From contig CANQWD010000017.1 in NCBI GenBank assembly GCA_947627465.1, positions 1 through 53,104 of the forward strand: 53,104 bases of DNA. The letters run 5' to 3'. Below the pieces are notes generated by a model, which was given only the letters and a program-made list of their open reading frames with translations, made no database searches and had not been told where the DNA came from. Both the position numbers and the translations under genes were made by a program. This document shows positions 39,677 through 48,429 of this stretch, piece after piece. The stretch is from an uncultured Clostridia bacterium (GTDB lineage: Bacteria > Bacillota > Clostridia > Oscillospirales > Ruminococcaceae). Each line of letters begins with the position of its first letter. Position 1 is the first letter of the stretch.

Positions 39677-40783
39677 GTGAAAATACATAGAATTGCGGCT
39701 GTTATTTTAAGCGCGGCGTTTTGCCTGAGCCTCACCGCTTGCGGCGGCAAGTCGGATAGCGCTGTCGAAAACGCTGCCGACCGCGAGGAGCTTGTTTCAA
39801 GCTATTCGGGAGAAAGCTCGGCTGTTTCCGTGAATAATAATCAATATAATACCGCTTCGGAAACCGCGTCGGAGATATCGTCGGTAACTTCATCGGCAGA
39901 TTCGGCGGGTTCAGCCGACGGCACATCAAGTGCGCCCGTGCTTCACACGCACAGCTACACTTCGAAAATCATCGAGCCGACCTGCCTGAAAAGCGGATAC
40001 ACCGTTTACACCTGCTCCTGCGGCGACCGATACACCGACGACCGCACGGAGCCTTTGGAACACAGCTTTACGCAAACGGAAACCGCGCCTACCTGTACGG
40101 AGAGCGGCTACACCCTGAAAACCTGTTCGCGGTGCGGAACAAGCCAAAAGGAAAACTTTACCGAGGCGCTGGGACATGACTTCGCGGCGGTTGAGACCGT
40201 GGCTCCGACTTGCATTTCAAGCGGTTATACCGTATATAAATGCAGCCGCTGCGAGTTTACTTACAAAGATAATTACACCGGCGCGTTGGGGCACGATTGG
40301 GAAGATTGGGCAATAACCAAGGAGCCGACTGACCATTCTTCGGGACAGAAGATCCGCAAATGTACGCTCTGCGATGAAACGCAGACCGAGGTCGTCGAGA
40401 TGCTCAGCGGCTCGAACGATTATGTTTCGGAGGTCGTGAAGCTTGTGAACGCCGAGCGCTCGAAGCAGGGACTTTCGCCGCTTACCGCACGAAAGGAACT
40501 TAACGAGTACGCGCAGCTTCGCAGCAAAGAGATCGTAAGCAATTTCGAGCATAAACGTCCGGACGGTTCTTCGCCGTTGGGTTATGTCATGTCTTTGGAC
40601 GGAGTTATGCGCGCGGGTGAGAATATTGCGTGGGGGCAAAGCTCGCCGGAAGAAGTCATGACTGCGTGGATGAATTCCGAGGGTCATCGGGAGAATATCA
40701 TGAAGTCAACTTTTTCGATGATAGGAGTAGGCTGTTACGAGGCAAACGGACGGCGCTACTGGACGCAGATCTTCGCCGGATAA
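39677..40783 (+). CDS. CAP/SCP-domain lipoprotein with cysteine-pair repeats
   Basis: A protein of about 368 residues. The lipobox (CLSLTAC) follows a 20-residue signal. A Ser-rich linker leads to four tandem units of about 35-45 residues, each with a pattern like HTHSYTSKIIEPTCLKSGYT then TCSCGDRY or TCSRCG; paired Cys suggest metal or disulphide knuckles. A CAP (cysteine-rich secretory/PR1) domain ends the protein (about 250-368) with VNAERSKQGLSPL, RAGENIAWG, WMNSEGHRENIM and the final YWTQIFAG. GTG at 39677 is chosen because AAAGGATGAT precedes it. CAP proteins in bacteria are extracellular with varied or unknown roles. Confidence 0.88.
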   Translation: MKIHRIAAVILSAAFCLSLTACGGKSDSAVENAADREELVSSYSGESSAVSVNNNQYNTASETASEISSVTSSADSAGSADGTSSAPVLHTHSYTSKIIEPTCLKSGYTVYTCSCGDRYTDDRTEPLEHSFTQTETAPTCTESGYTLKTCSRCGTSQKENFTEALGHDFAAVETVAPTCISSGYTVYKCSRCEFTYKDNYTGALGHDWEDWAITKEPTDHSSGQKIRKCTLCDETQTEVVEMLSGSNDYVSEVVKLVNAERSKQGLSPLTARKELNEYAQLRSKEIVSNFEHKRPDGSSPLGYVMSLDGVMRAGENIAWGQSSPEEVMTAWMNSEGHRENIMKSTFSMIGVGCYEANGRRYWTQIFAG

Positions 40784-40800
40784 AAAATTACCAAAAAGTA

Positions 40801-40829
40801 TAGACAAAACTAAAAAAATGTGGTATAAT
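40801..40829 (+). promoter_or_regulatory. Promoter of plsC and the lipid kinase gene
   Basis: TAGACA (40801-40806), 17-nt spacer ending TGTGG, TATAAT (40824-40829). Confidence 0.75.
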
Positions 40830-40911
40830 TATAAATAGCATGTTAAACTTACCGTGAAAACTTTGCAGCTTAAATTTATTTGTCATTGGTAGAGAAAAGG
40901 AGTGACGGCGA

Positions 40912-41718
40912 ATGCCTATCGTTGCCGCGTTGAGCGTTGCCGCAGCGGGAGTTTTCTCCGCTTTGAAGATCTCTGATCCGGCGCAGCTGTGGATGTTCCC
41001 GGTGTCGTTTGCGGTTTGTTTGATCGCGTTTTCTCTGCTTTATTGGCTTTTGCTGTGGTTATGCTGCTTTTATATACCGGTGGGAAAGGAATACGAAAAG
41101 CCCTCGCGGTTTCATCTGTTTTTGCTGAACGCCGCGTATTGGTTCGTGTGTTCGGCGGCGCGTGTGAAAGTTCATGCGGCGGGCTTGGAGAAGCTCCCCG
41201 CGGAGGGGCGGTTCTTGTTTGTTTCAAACCACCTTTCAAGGTTTGACAATATGGTGCAGTGCGTTGTTTTGCGCAAAACGCCGCTGGCGTTTATCTCAAA
41301 GCCGTCAAACTTCAAGATACCAATAGGACGGCACTTGATGACGCGCTGCTGCTACATATCGATAGACCGCGACAGCCCCAAAAAAGCCGCTAAGTCCATT
41401 CAGAAGGCGGCGAAGCTTTTGGAAACGGGCGCGGCGAGCGTCGGCGTTTATCCCGAGGGGCACAGGGGAAGCTCTTACGATTTACAGGAGTTTAAGGCGG
41501 GGTGCTTTAAAGCGGCTTCAAAATCGGGCTGTCCCATTGTTGTCTCCACTATCTGCGGCACGGAGAAAATTCACAAAAACTTCCCTCTGCGCAGAACGGA
41601 CGTTTATTTTGATATTTTAGAAGTAATCAAGCCCGAAGACAGGAAAACAACTGAGCTTGTTCCGATAATCAAGGAAATTATGCAGGACAATTTGAATAAA
41701 TACAAGGAGCGTGGATAA
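40912..41718 (+). CDS. plsC: 1-acyl-sn-glycerol-3-phosphate acyltransferase
   Basis: An enzyme of 268 residues that makes phosphatidic acid. Two N-terminal hydrophobic segments (about 1-60) anchor it. The catalytic HX4D motif is SNHLSRFD, and the glycerol-phosphate site is YPEGHRGSS, both in the expected order. AAAAGGAG precedes the ATG. The next gene, a lipid kinase, begins right after the stop, so both act in membrane lipid synthesis from one transcript. Confidence 0.93.
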   Translation: MPIVAALSVAAAGVFSALKISDPAQLWMFPVSFAVCLIAFSLLYWLLLWLCCFYIPVGKEYEKPSRFHLFLLNAAYWFVCSAARVKVHAAGLEKLPAEGRFLFVSNHLSRFDNMVQCVVLRKTPLAFISKPSNFKIPIGRHLMTRCCYISIDRDSPKKAAKSIQKAAKLLETGAASVGVYPEGHRGSSYDLQEFKAGCFKAASKSGCPIVVSTICGTEKIHKNFPLRRTDVYFDILEVIKPEDRKTTELVPIIKEIMQDNLNKYKERG

Positions 41719-41719
41719 T

Positions 41720-42628
41720 TTGACGTATGTTTTGTTTAATCCGCTTGCGGATAACCGTCACGGTGAGAAAAATGCGAAAAAAATCGTCTACTTTCTTAAG
41801 TCGCTTAAGTCCGACGAGATAAAGTTCGTTGATTTCACTAAGATCGATCTGCTCGAATTTATCAATTCAACGCCCGAGAGCGATAAAATTATCATCGCGG
41901 GCGGCGACGGGACCATACATTTCATGATCAACAAATTCGGCGGGCGGATCCCCGAAAGACCGCTCTACTATTTCCCGACTGGCTGCGGGAACGATTTCCG
42001 CTCCGATGTCAAGGATAAAGTCGGAGACGATATAATAATGATCAACGACTATTTGAAAAATCTGCCGACGGTTTCCGTTAACGGCTGCAAGCGTATTTTG
42101 TTTTTTAACGGTATAGGCTACGGCATTGACGGCTATTGCTGCGAGGAGGGCGACAGGCTGAAAAAGCAGTCCTCCAAGCCCATAAATTACACGTCGATTG
42201 CTGTAAAAGGAATGCTGTTTTACTTTAAGCCCCGAAACGCCACGGTGACGGTGGACGGCGTGAAGCGCGAATACAAGCATGTGTGGCTCGCTCCGACTAT
42301 GAACGGCAGATATTACGGCGGAGGAATGATAGTGGCTCCGACGCAGGACAGAATGAACCCCAAGCACACGCTTTCCACTGTTGTTTTTCATTGCAAAAGC
42401 AAGCTTAAAACGCTTATGGTTTTCCCGTCGATCTTCAAGGGAGAGCACGTCAAGCACAAGGATATGGTGGAGGTTCTGACGGGACGTAATATTACGGTCG
42501 AATTCGACCGCCCCACGCCGCTTCAAGTAGACGGCGAGACTTACGTTAATGTAAGCCGCTACACGGTCTCGGCAAAATCGGGCGCGGCGGATGTCAAAAT
42601 TGAAGACTCCGCAAAATCTCACGTGTGA
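41720..42628 (+). CDS. Diacylglycerol/lipid kinase family protein
   Basis: A protein of about 302 residues of the DagK/YegS/LCB5 family. It has the N-terminal FNPLADNRHGEKNA, the nucleotide-binding GGDGTIHFMIN and the later GCGNDF and RYYGGGM stretches. It probably phosphorylates diacylglycerol, recycling it to phosphatidic acid. TTG at 41720 is preferred because AAGGAG lies ten bases before it; GTG at 41711 is too near the site. It is coupled to plsC. Confidence 0.88.
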   Translation: MTYVLFNPLADNRHGEKNAKKIVYFLKSLKSDEIKFVDFTKIDLLEFINSTPESDKIIIAGGDGTIHFMINKFGGRIPERPLYYFPTGCGNDFRSDVKDKVGDDIIMINDYLKNLPTVSVNGCKRILFFNGIGYGIDGYCCEEGDRLKKQSSKPINYTSIAVKGMLFYFKPRNATVTVDGVKREYKHVWLAPTMNGRYYGGGMIVAPTQDRMNPKHTLSTVVFHCKSKLKTLMVFPSIFKGEHVKHKDMVEVLTGRNITVEFDRPTPLQVDGETYVNVSRYTVSAKSGAADVKIEDSAKSHV

Positions 42629-42716
42629 TAAGACGGCTGCTTACGAAGAAACGTTCCGGGATTGTGGATTGTCTCCAAAAAAGACGGGCGAAGATTTTAA
42701 GAAATTGTGCAAAGTG

Positions 42717-42742
42717 ACCGAGAGCGCTCTCGGTCATTTTTT
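42717..42742 (+). terminator. Rho-independent terminator of the plsC operon
   Basis: Palindrome ACCGAGAGCGCTCTCGGT followed by CATTTTTTT. Confidence 0.9.
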
Positions 42743-43093
42743 TAGTCTGAAATTGTCGGGAGATTGAGCACGGGAATACCGTGAACAAGTATGTGCTTCA
42801 AATAATTATCGGCGTCGGTGATCGATATTATAAGGTTTATCATCAAAGTATAGACAAACATCGCATTATAACGGACTTTATTAAGGCAAATTTATATTTA
42901 TACGTTGGCTTCATATTAGTTATTATGTAAAAGTGAGAAGTTGTGCACAAAAATAATTGCGGCAATTTGTCTAAAATCTATATTGTATTTTCGGTAAGAA
43001 TATACTATAATATAATTGTATAGTTGTATATATTGTGAAAAAGTCGTGTTTTTTTACAGTATATGTCTTGAATATTTTGAGGAGGAATACATA
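42743..43093 (+). other. AT-rich intergenic region before the giant surface protein
   Basis: A 350-base non-coding stretch. A TATAAT-like run lies near 43009-43017 (TACTATAATATAAT), probably the promoter of the gene at 43094. The ribosome site GAGGAGG lies at 43079-43085. Nothing else could be recognised. Confidence 0.5.
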
Positions 43094-46000
43094 ATGAACA
43101 ATAAGAAAAAACGATGTTTAGCCGCGGTGCTGGCTGTCATCATGTGCAGTTCGGTCACGCTTGAAGCCTTTGCGGACAATGTTCCCGCGGCAGTGGTCGG
43201 CATACAGGACAGCGTTTCCTCGGTTTCCGAGGAGGACGGCGACGTCGTCGAGGAAGATAAAGCCGGAGAGGACGGCAAATCGGACGAGAATGCCGCGTCT
43301 CCCGAAAAGGAGTTGTCTCCCGTTGAAACGGAGGTCAGCGCTCCAAAGTCCTACGCATACAGCCCGACAAGAATCCTCACGATCGAAAAGAACCCCGATT
43401 TGTTTACTTTCAATTCGTATGTGGACGAGGAGGGCAACGAAGATGCTTCAAAAGCGAACGAGTGCATCGTGTCGCTAAGCGGCTCTTACGATATCTCAAA
43501 ATATGATACCATAGAGTTCCCCGATATGGATCCGGACGGTCGCACCGTAACAAAGATCGGTAATTGCAGCGGTCTTGAAAAACACAATCTTCTGAAAAGA
43601 ATACGGATCCCGAATACCGTGACGGATATTGCCGCGCACGCTTTCAGCGGCGCTCCGGCAGACGCTTATGAATCGTCTTATCCCTCGTCGGACGCGATAC
43701 ATTTCGATTCGCTTGATACCGTCGAGTTTTACGGCGACGCGGGAATTCCCGTTCAGCTTGCGAACGTAGGCAACTATGCGTTTGCGGGTTCAAAATCTCT
43801 TGTAAACATCCCGATCTTGAACGATATGAGTTCTTTAAACACTATTGGTAACGGCGCGTTCATGGAGTGTATCGGTCTTGTTTCGGTGACATTGAACAGC
43901 AGTATCCTAAAGGTTGGCGAAGAAGCGTTTTACGGCTGTACTAAAATCAAAACCGTTAAGATCAACGGCGGCGAGTTTGCAATGAGCGCATTTGAAAATT
44001 GTTCCGCTTTGACCGAAGCGTCAATTAGCGGCAGCACGATATTGGGCAAACGGATGTTCAAATCCTGCTCGGTTTTGAAATCGGTCGAGTTCGGCGAAAG
44101 CGTAAAATTTGACAAAGAGGTTGACGGCGAGACCGAATACGCGGCAAGCGTGTTTGAAGATTGCCCCATGCTGACGGGCTTGGGCACGAAAACCGATATT
44201 CAGAATAAACAGATAAAACTTCCGGATTCCGTATTGCAAATTCCTGAAAGCACGTTTTACGGCTGTTCCGGTATGACGAAGGTCGTATTTCCGTCTAAAT
44301 TGAATGTTATCGGAGAGAGCGCGTTTCAGGACTGTAAATCGCTTTACGATCTGCCCGAAATGAGATATAAAGTAAGCGAAAGCGCTTTTGAGGGCTGTAC
44401 CGCCATTAAAAATCTAAACGTACAGTCGGGAACGCTCGGCAGCAGCTCGTTTGCCGGATGCACCGCGCTGGAAAATGTCGTGTTGTATGACTGCAAATTA
44501 TGCGACAGTGTGTTTGAGGACTGCACCGGGCTTGTCAAGGCGACAATAGACGAAACCGTTTCATTCGGTGCGGTGATCGATGACTATGAATATTTGGGTA
44601 CGGGCATATTCAGCGGATGCGAAAAGCTTACGACTGTAGGCACGCCCACCGGTACAACGGCAAATGTTGTTAAGATGCCAAATACGTTTGAAACAATACC
44701 CGAAAGCACCTTTGAAGATTGCACCTCAATTACAAAGGCAGTATTTTCGGATAGTGTTTTTGAGATCGGCGAAAGCGCTTTTGCCGGCTGTATTGCATTA
44801 AATAACATTCAGTTTTCGGACAGCATATCGAAAATCTACGACAAAGCCTTCAGCGACTGCACCGGATTGAAAAAGGTCTCCGTAAACACCGGTTCTATCT
44901 ACGGCTCGGCATTTGCCGACTGTACTTCGCTTGTTACCGTTTCTGTCGGCGAGGACGTTGAATTGGTCGGAGAGTCTATTTTCGAGGGATGTTCCGCTCT
45001 CAAAAATCTTGGCATGATAGGCGGCAGCACTCCCGTTAATATCGATCTTTCTATGTTCAGAAGCATTCCTTCTTATACCTTTTCGGACTGTGCAAGTATT
45101 TCTATGGTAACATTCCCCGAGGATTTCTGCAGTATAGGTGAAGAAGCGTTTGCATCCTGCACCTCTATCAAAAGCCTTACGCTGCCCTCTAAAAGCAGCG
45201 TGGGAAGCGAGGCGTTTTACGGCTGTACGGGGCTGACGAATGTTAAACTTAACACATCGACGCTTTATGAAGCTGCGTTTAGCGGCTGCACGGCATTGAA
45301 AAAAGTTCAATTAAACGACGGCGCCGCATTGCTGGGTGAAAGCATTTTTGAAAATTGTACATCATTGGATACTTACGGAACCGATCCCGACAACAATCCT
45401 CAAAAGATCGTTTTGGTACCGGGTCATGTGCCGGTCGGGATCGCCGACGATTATATCGCTCAATTTATAAAGCAGGATACGCTCACGGATTTCGTTCCCA
45501 AGGCCACGTTCAGCGGCTGTACATCAATAAAGGAAGTCGTGACTACCGATACGCTTGAGTGTATTGACGCAAACGCTTTTGACGGCTGTATAAACCTTAA
45601 AAGGATAACAATGCCCGAATCAATCAAGGTAATATGGGGCGCATCGTTTGCCAACTGTACAAGTCTTACGGAATTTACCATTCCGAAAAATGTTGCGGGC
45701 GTAGGCGACAGCGCGTTTGAGGGCTGCACGGCGCTTAAGAAAGTTACATACCAAACCAATCTGCTGACCGAAATAAGCGAACAATGCTTCGAGGGCTGTA
45801 CTTCGCTTGTAAACATTCAGATCCCCGAATCTGTTGTAAGCATTGAGAGCGAGGCGTTTTACGGCTGCACGTCGCTTCCCGAGATAGACCTCGAAAAGAG
45901 CGCGCTTGTAACAATAGGCAGTTATGCGTTTTCAGGCTGCACATCGTTTAAATCTGTGTATATTCCTCAGAACATAAACAAAATCGAATCTAGCGCTTTC

Positions 46001-48349
46001 AAGGACTGCACGGGTCTTGTAAACATCGTTGCCGATAGTTATGCAACGATCGAGGACAGCGTTTTTGAAAACTGTACTTCTCTTGAGGAAGCGATCATTT
46101 TCGCGAATACGATAGGCAACAGCGCATTCTACGGCTGCACATCGCTTAAAGATCTCTATCTTTCAGATTATGTAAGCGATATCGGCAGCAGCGCGTTCAA
46201 AGGCTGCACAAGCTTGACGTCTATCGAACTTCCTAAATATGTTGTAACGCTCAAGAGCCAATTGCTGTCGGGATGCACAAAGCTCAAATCCGTGCTTATT
46301 CAGGATTATGTGGCGCAGATCGAGGATGAAGTGTTCTACGAGTGCCCGTCCTCTATGAAGATAATTTATAAGGGTACCCAATCAAATTGGGATAATATCG
46401 TAAATTCCTCGTCTCTCAGCGCCTTTAAAAAGGATTATCAGCCCGAGTATATGAGAAACCCCGCGTCCGTTATCAATTTCAAGGTGTCGGGCGACAAGGA
46501 AAATAACGTTATGAAGCTTGCTTGGCTCGAAAATCCTTCCATTGGCGAAGAAGGCGGCGGATATAAGGTTTATCAGTGGAAGAACAACAGTTGGACTCTT
46601 ATCAAAACATTAAACGGAAAGAGCTCCACGACACTTGACGTGACCGGTTATGATGACAGCGTTGACAATGCGTTCAAGATCGTGGCATTTGACGAGAACA
46701 ATAAAGAAAGCAAGGAAGCGTACACCGCCCTGCTTATACCGATAAAGAATCTTAAGGCGGTATCGGTAGGTACGAGCGTAAGTCTTACTTGGAGCAAAAA
46801 TCCCGTCGCGGCAGGTTATTATGTATGGCAGTCCGATGACAACGCTTCGTGGAGACGCGTTGCAGCGACTACGAATACAAGCTATAATATCACAGGGCTT
46901 ACCGCGGGAAAAACGTGCTATTGCAGAGTTACCGCGTACCTCGGAAGAAGCGAAAGTCCGAACAGCAACGTTTCCGTTAAGGTGGGCAGCACACCCTCGA
47001 AAGTCTCCGGCTTCAAGGGCGTTCCGAAATCCAATTCCATAACGCTTCAATGGAACAAAAAAACCAATGTTACGGCATATAAGGTTTATATGTGGCAGAA
47101 CAATTCTTGGACTTTGCTTACCACAACAGCCAACAATAACGTTTTGACCTACACCAAAACGGGGCTTAATACCACCACGACCTATAAGTTCCGTATATTC
47201 GCTTACAACGGAAAATTACACAGCACGTATACGGAAATAAGCGTAAAAACATTGGATCCCGCGCCCGCAAAGGTATCGAACTTTAAGGGCAAGGCGAACG
47301 GCACGGACAGCATAAAGCTTACTTGGAGCAAGAATACTAAGGCGCTGAATTATAAGATCCAGTACAGCACCGACGGCAAGAGCTGGAAAAACGTTGGTAC
47401 GACCAAGAATAACAGCACCGTTGCGTATACCGTTAAAAATCTCAAAGCGAGCACGGCTTATAAATTCCGCATATACGCTTGCGGAAAGGGTACGCAGAGC
47501 ACGCCCGTGACTATTACCGTATATACGGCTCCCGTAAAGGTATCCGGCTTTAAGGGCACGGCAAGCGGAAGCAGCAGCGTAAAGCTCACTTGGAAGAAAA
47601 ACACCAAAGCGTTAAATTATAAGATCCAGTACAGCACCGACGGTAAGAGCTGGAAAAACGCAGGTACGACCAAGAATAACAGCACCGTTGCGTATACCGT
47701 TAAAAATCTCAAAGCGAGCACACTTTATAAATTCCGCATATATGCCTGCGGAAAGGGCAGCACATTAAGCGCACCTGTAACTGTTTTGGCATATACGGCT
47801 CCCGCAAATGTATCGGGCTTTAAGGGTACGGCAAACGGAAGCAACAGCATAAAGCTTACTTGGAAGAAAAACACCAAAGCGCTGAAGTATAAGATCTTGC
47901 TCAGCACCAACGGCAAGACTTGGAAAACCTTAAGTACGACCAAGACCAACAGCACAACGTCGTATACCATCAATAAACTTAATGCAAACGCATCCTATAA
48001 GCTCCGCATTATCGCTTGCGGAAAGGGTGGAACGCAAAGCGCGCCTGTAACCGTTACGGTTAAGACCGCTCCCGCAAAGGTGACGGGTTTTGCAGCCAAG
48101 GCTTTGAACAAGAGCAGCGTAAAGCTTACGTGGAAGAAGTCCGCGGGCGCCGCAAAATACAAAATCACTTATTCCACCAACGGCAAAACATGGAAAACGC
48201 TCACAACTACAAAGAACGGCACGGTGGCGGCGTATACCGCAAAGAATTTGAAAGCAAACACCAAGTACAGCTTCCGTATAGTTGCTGTAAACAGTAACGG
48301 CGCGGCTTCCGGATACGTTACAAAAACCGTTCAAACCCCTAAGAAATAA
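43094..48349 (+). CDS. Giant secreted BspA-type leucine-rich repeat and FN3 protein
   Basis: A protein of about 1,751 residues. The signal peptide (about 1-29, cut near AFA) is followed by an acidic Ser/Glu-rich linker. From about residue 100 to 1115 there are about 36 BspA-like leucine-rich repeats of the form AFxGCTxL..V.IP. Seven fibronectin type III domains follow (about 1121-1751), each starting with a pattern such as APAKVSGFKG and carrying SVKLTWKKNTKALNYKIQYS. There is no LPxTG, transmembrane tail or dockerin that I can see. Related proteins in gut and oral bacteria bind host or other cells; that role is inferred here. ATG at 43094 follows GAGGAGG. Confidence 0.93.
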   Translation: MNNKKKRCLAAVLAVIMCSSVTLEAFADNVPAAVVGIQDSVSSVSEEDGDVVEEDKAGEDGKSDENAASPEKELSPVETEVSAPKSYAYSPTRILTIEKNPDLFTFNSYVDEEGNEDASKANECIVSLSGSYDISKYDTIEFPDMDPDGRTVTKIGNCSGLEKHNLLKRIRIPNTVTDIAAHAFSGAPADAYESSYPSSDAIHFDSLDTVEFYGDAGIPVQLANVGNYAFAGSKSLVNIPILNDMSSLNTIGNGAFMECIGLVSVTLNSSILKVGEEAFYGCTKIKTVKINGGEFAMSAFENCSALTEASISGSTILGKRMFKSCSVLKSVEFGESVKFDKEVDGETEYAASVFEDCPMLTGLGTKTDIQNKQIKLPDSVLQIPESTFYGCSGMTKVVFPSKLNVIGESAFQDCKSLYDLPEMRYKVSESAFEGCTAIKNLNVQSGTLGSSSFAGCTALENVVLYDCKLCDSVFEDCTGLVKATIDETVSFGAVIDDYEYLGTGIFSGCEKLTTVGTPTGTTANVVKMPNTFETIPESTFEDCTSITKAVFSDSVFEIGESAFAGCIALNNIQFSDSISKIYDKAFSDCTGLKKVSVNTGSIYGSAFADCTSLVTVSVGEDVELVGESIFEGCSALKNLGMIGGSTPVNIDLSMFRSIPSYTFSDCASISMVTFPEDFCSIGEEAFASCTSIKSLTLPSKSSVGSEAFYGCTGLTNVKLNTSTLYEAAFSGCTALKKVQLNDGAALLGESIFENCTSLDTYGTDPDNNPQKIVLVPGHVPVGIADDYIAQFIKQDTLTDFVPKATFSGCTSIKEVVTTDTLECIDANAFDGCINLKRITMPESIKVIWGASFANCTSLTEFTIPKNVAGVGDSAFEGCTALKKVTYQTNLLTEISEQCFEGCTSLVNIQIPESVVSIESEAFYGCTSLPEIDLEKSALVTIGSYAFSGCTSFKSVYIPQNINKIESSAFKDCTGLVNIVADSYATIEDSVFENCTSLEEAIIFANTIGNSAFYGCTSLKDLYLSDYVSDIGSSAFKGCTSLTSIELPKYVVTLKSQLLSGCTKLKSVLIQDYVAQIEDEVFYECPSSMKIIYKGTQSNWDNIVNSSSLSAFKKDYQPEYMRNPASVINFKVSGDKENNVMKLAWLENPSIGEEGGGYKVYQWKNNSWTLIKTLNGKSSTTLDVTGYDDSVDNAFKIVAFDENNKESKEAYTALLIPIKNLKAVSVGTSVSLTWSKNPVAAGYYVWQSDDNASWRRVAATTNTSYNITGLTAGKTCYCRVTAYLGRSESPNSNVSVKVGSTPSKVSGFKGVPKSNSITLQWNKKTNVTAYKVYMWQNNSWTLLTTTANNNVLTYTKTGLNTTTTYKFRIFAYNGKLHSTYTEISVKTLDPAPAKVSNFKGKANGTDSIKLTWSKNTKALNYKIQYSTDGKSWKNVGTTKNNSTVAYTVKNLKASTAYKFRIYACGKGTQSTPVTITVYTAPVKVSGFKGTASGSSSVKLTWKKNTKALNYKIQYSTDGKSWKNAGTTKNNSTVAYTVKNLKASTLYKFRIYACGKGSTLSAPVTVLAYTAPANVSGFKGTANGSNSIKLTWKKNTKALKYKILLSTNGKTWKTLSTTKTNSTTSYTINKLNANASYKLRIIACGKGGTQSAPVTVTVKTAPAKVTGFAAKALNKSSVKLTWKKSAGAAKYKITYSTNGKTWKTLTTTKNGTVAAYTAKNLKANTKYSFRIVAVNSNGAASGYVTKTVQTPKK
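47265..47790 (+). repeat. Near-identical tandem FN3-coding repeats
   Basis: The units encoding FN3 domains 4 and 5 of the giant protein (47265-47525 and 47526-47790) share long runs at DNA level, including synonymous sites. One example spans the codons for NYKIQYSTDGKSWKN and NNSTVAYTVKNLKAS. This points to recent duplication or gene conversion and to a site prone to length change. Confidence 0.8.
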
Positions 48350-48369
48350 TAAAAGTTAACTATTCGGTC

Positions 48370-48400
48370 AACCTGTCCGGAAAAAACCAGGCAGGTTTTA
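48370..48400 (+). terminator. Possible terminator or attenuator between the two surface protein genes
   Basis: Stem AACCTGTC / GGCAGGTT (one mismatch) followed by TTTA. It is weak, so some read-through into the gene at 48430 is likely. Confidence 0.55.
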
Positions 48401-48429
48401 CCGATAATAATGAACAGGAGGTATTTCCA

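Noticed and set aside
47265-48050. CRISPR-like spaced repeats
   Set aside because: The periodicity is about 260 bases and in frame; it is protein-domain repetition in an FN3 region.
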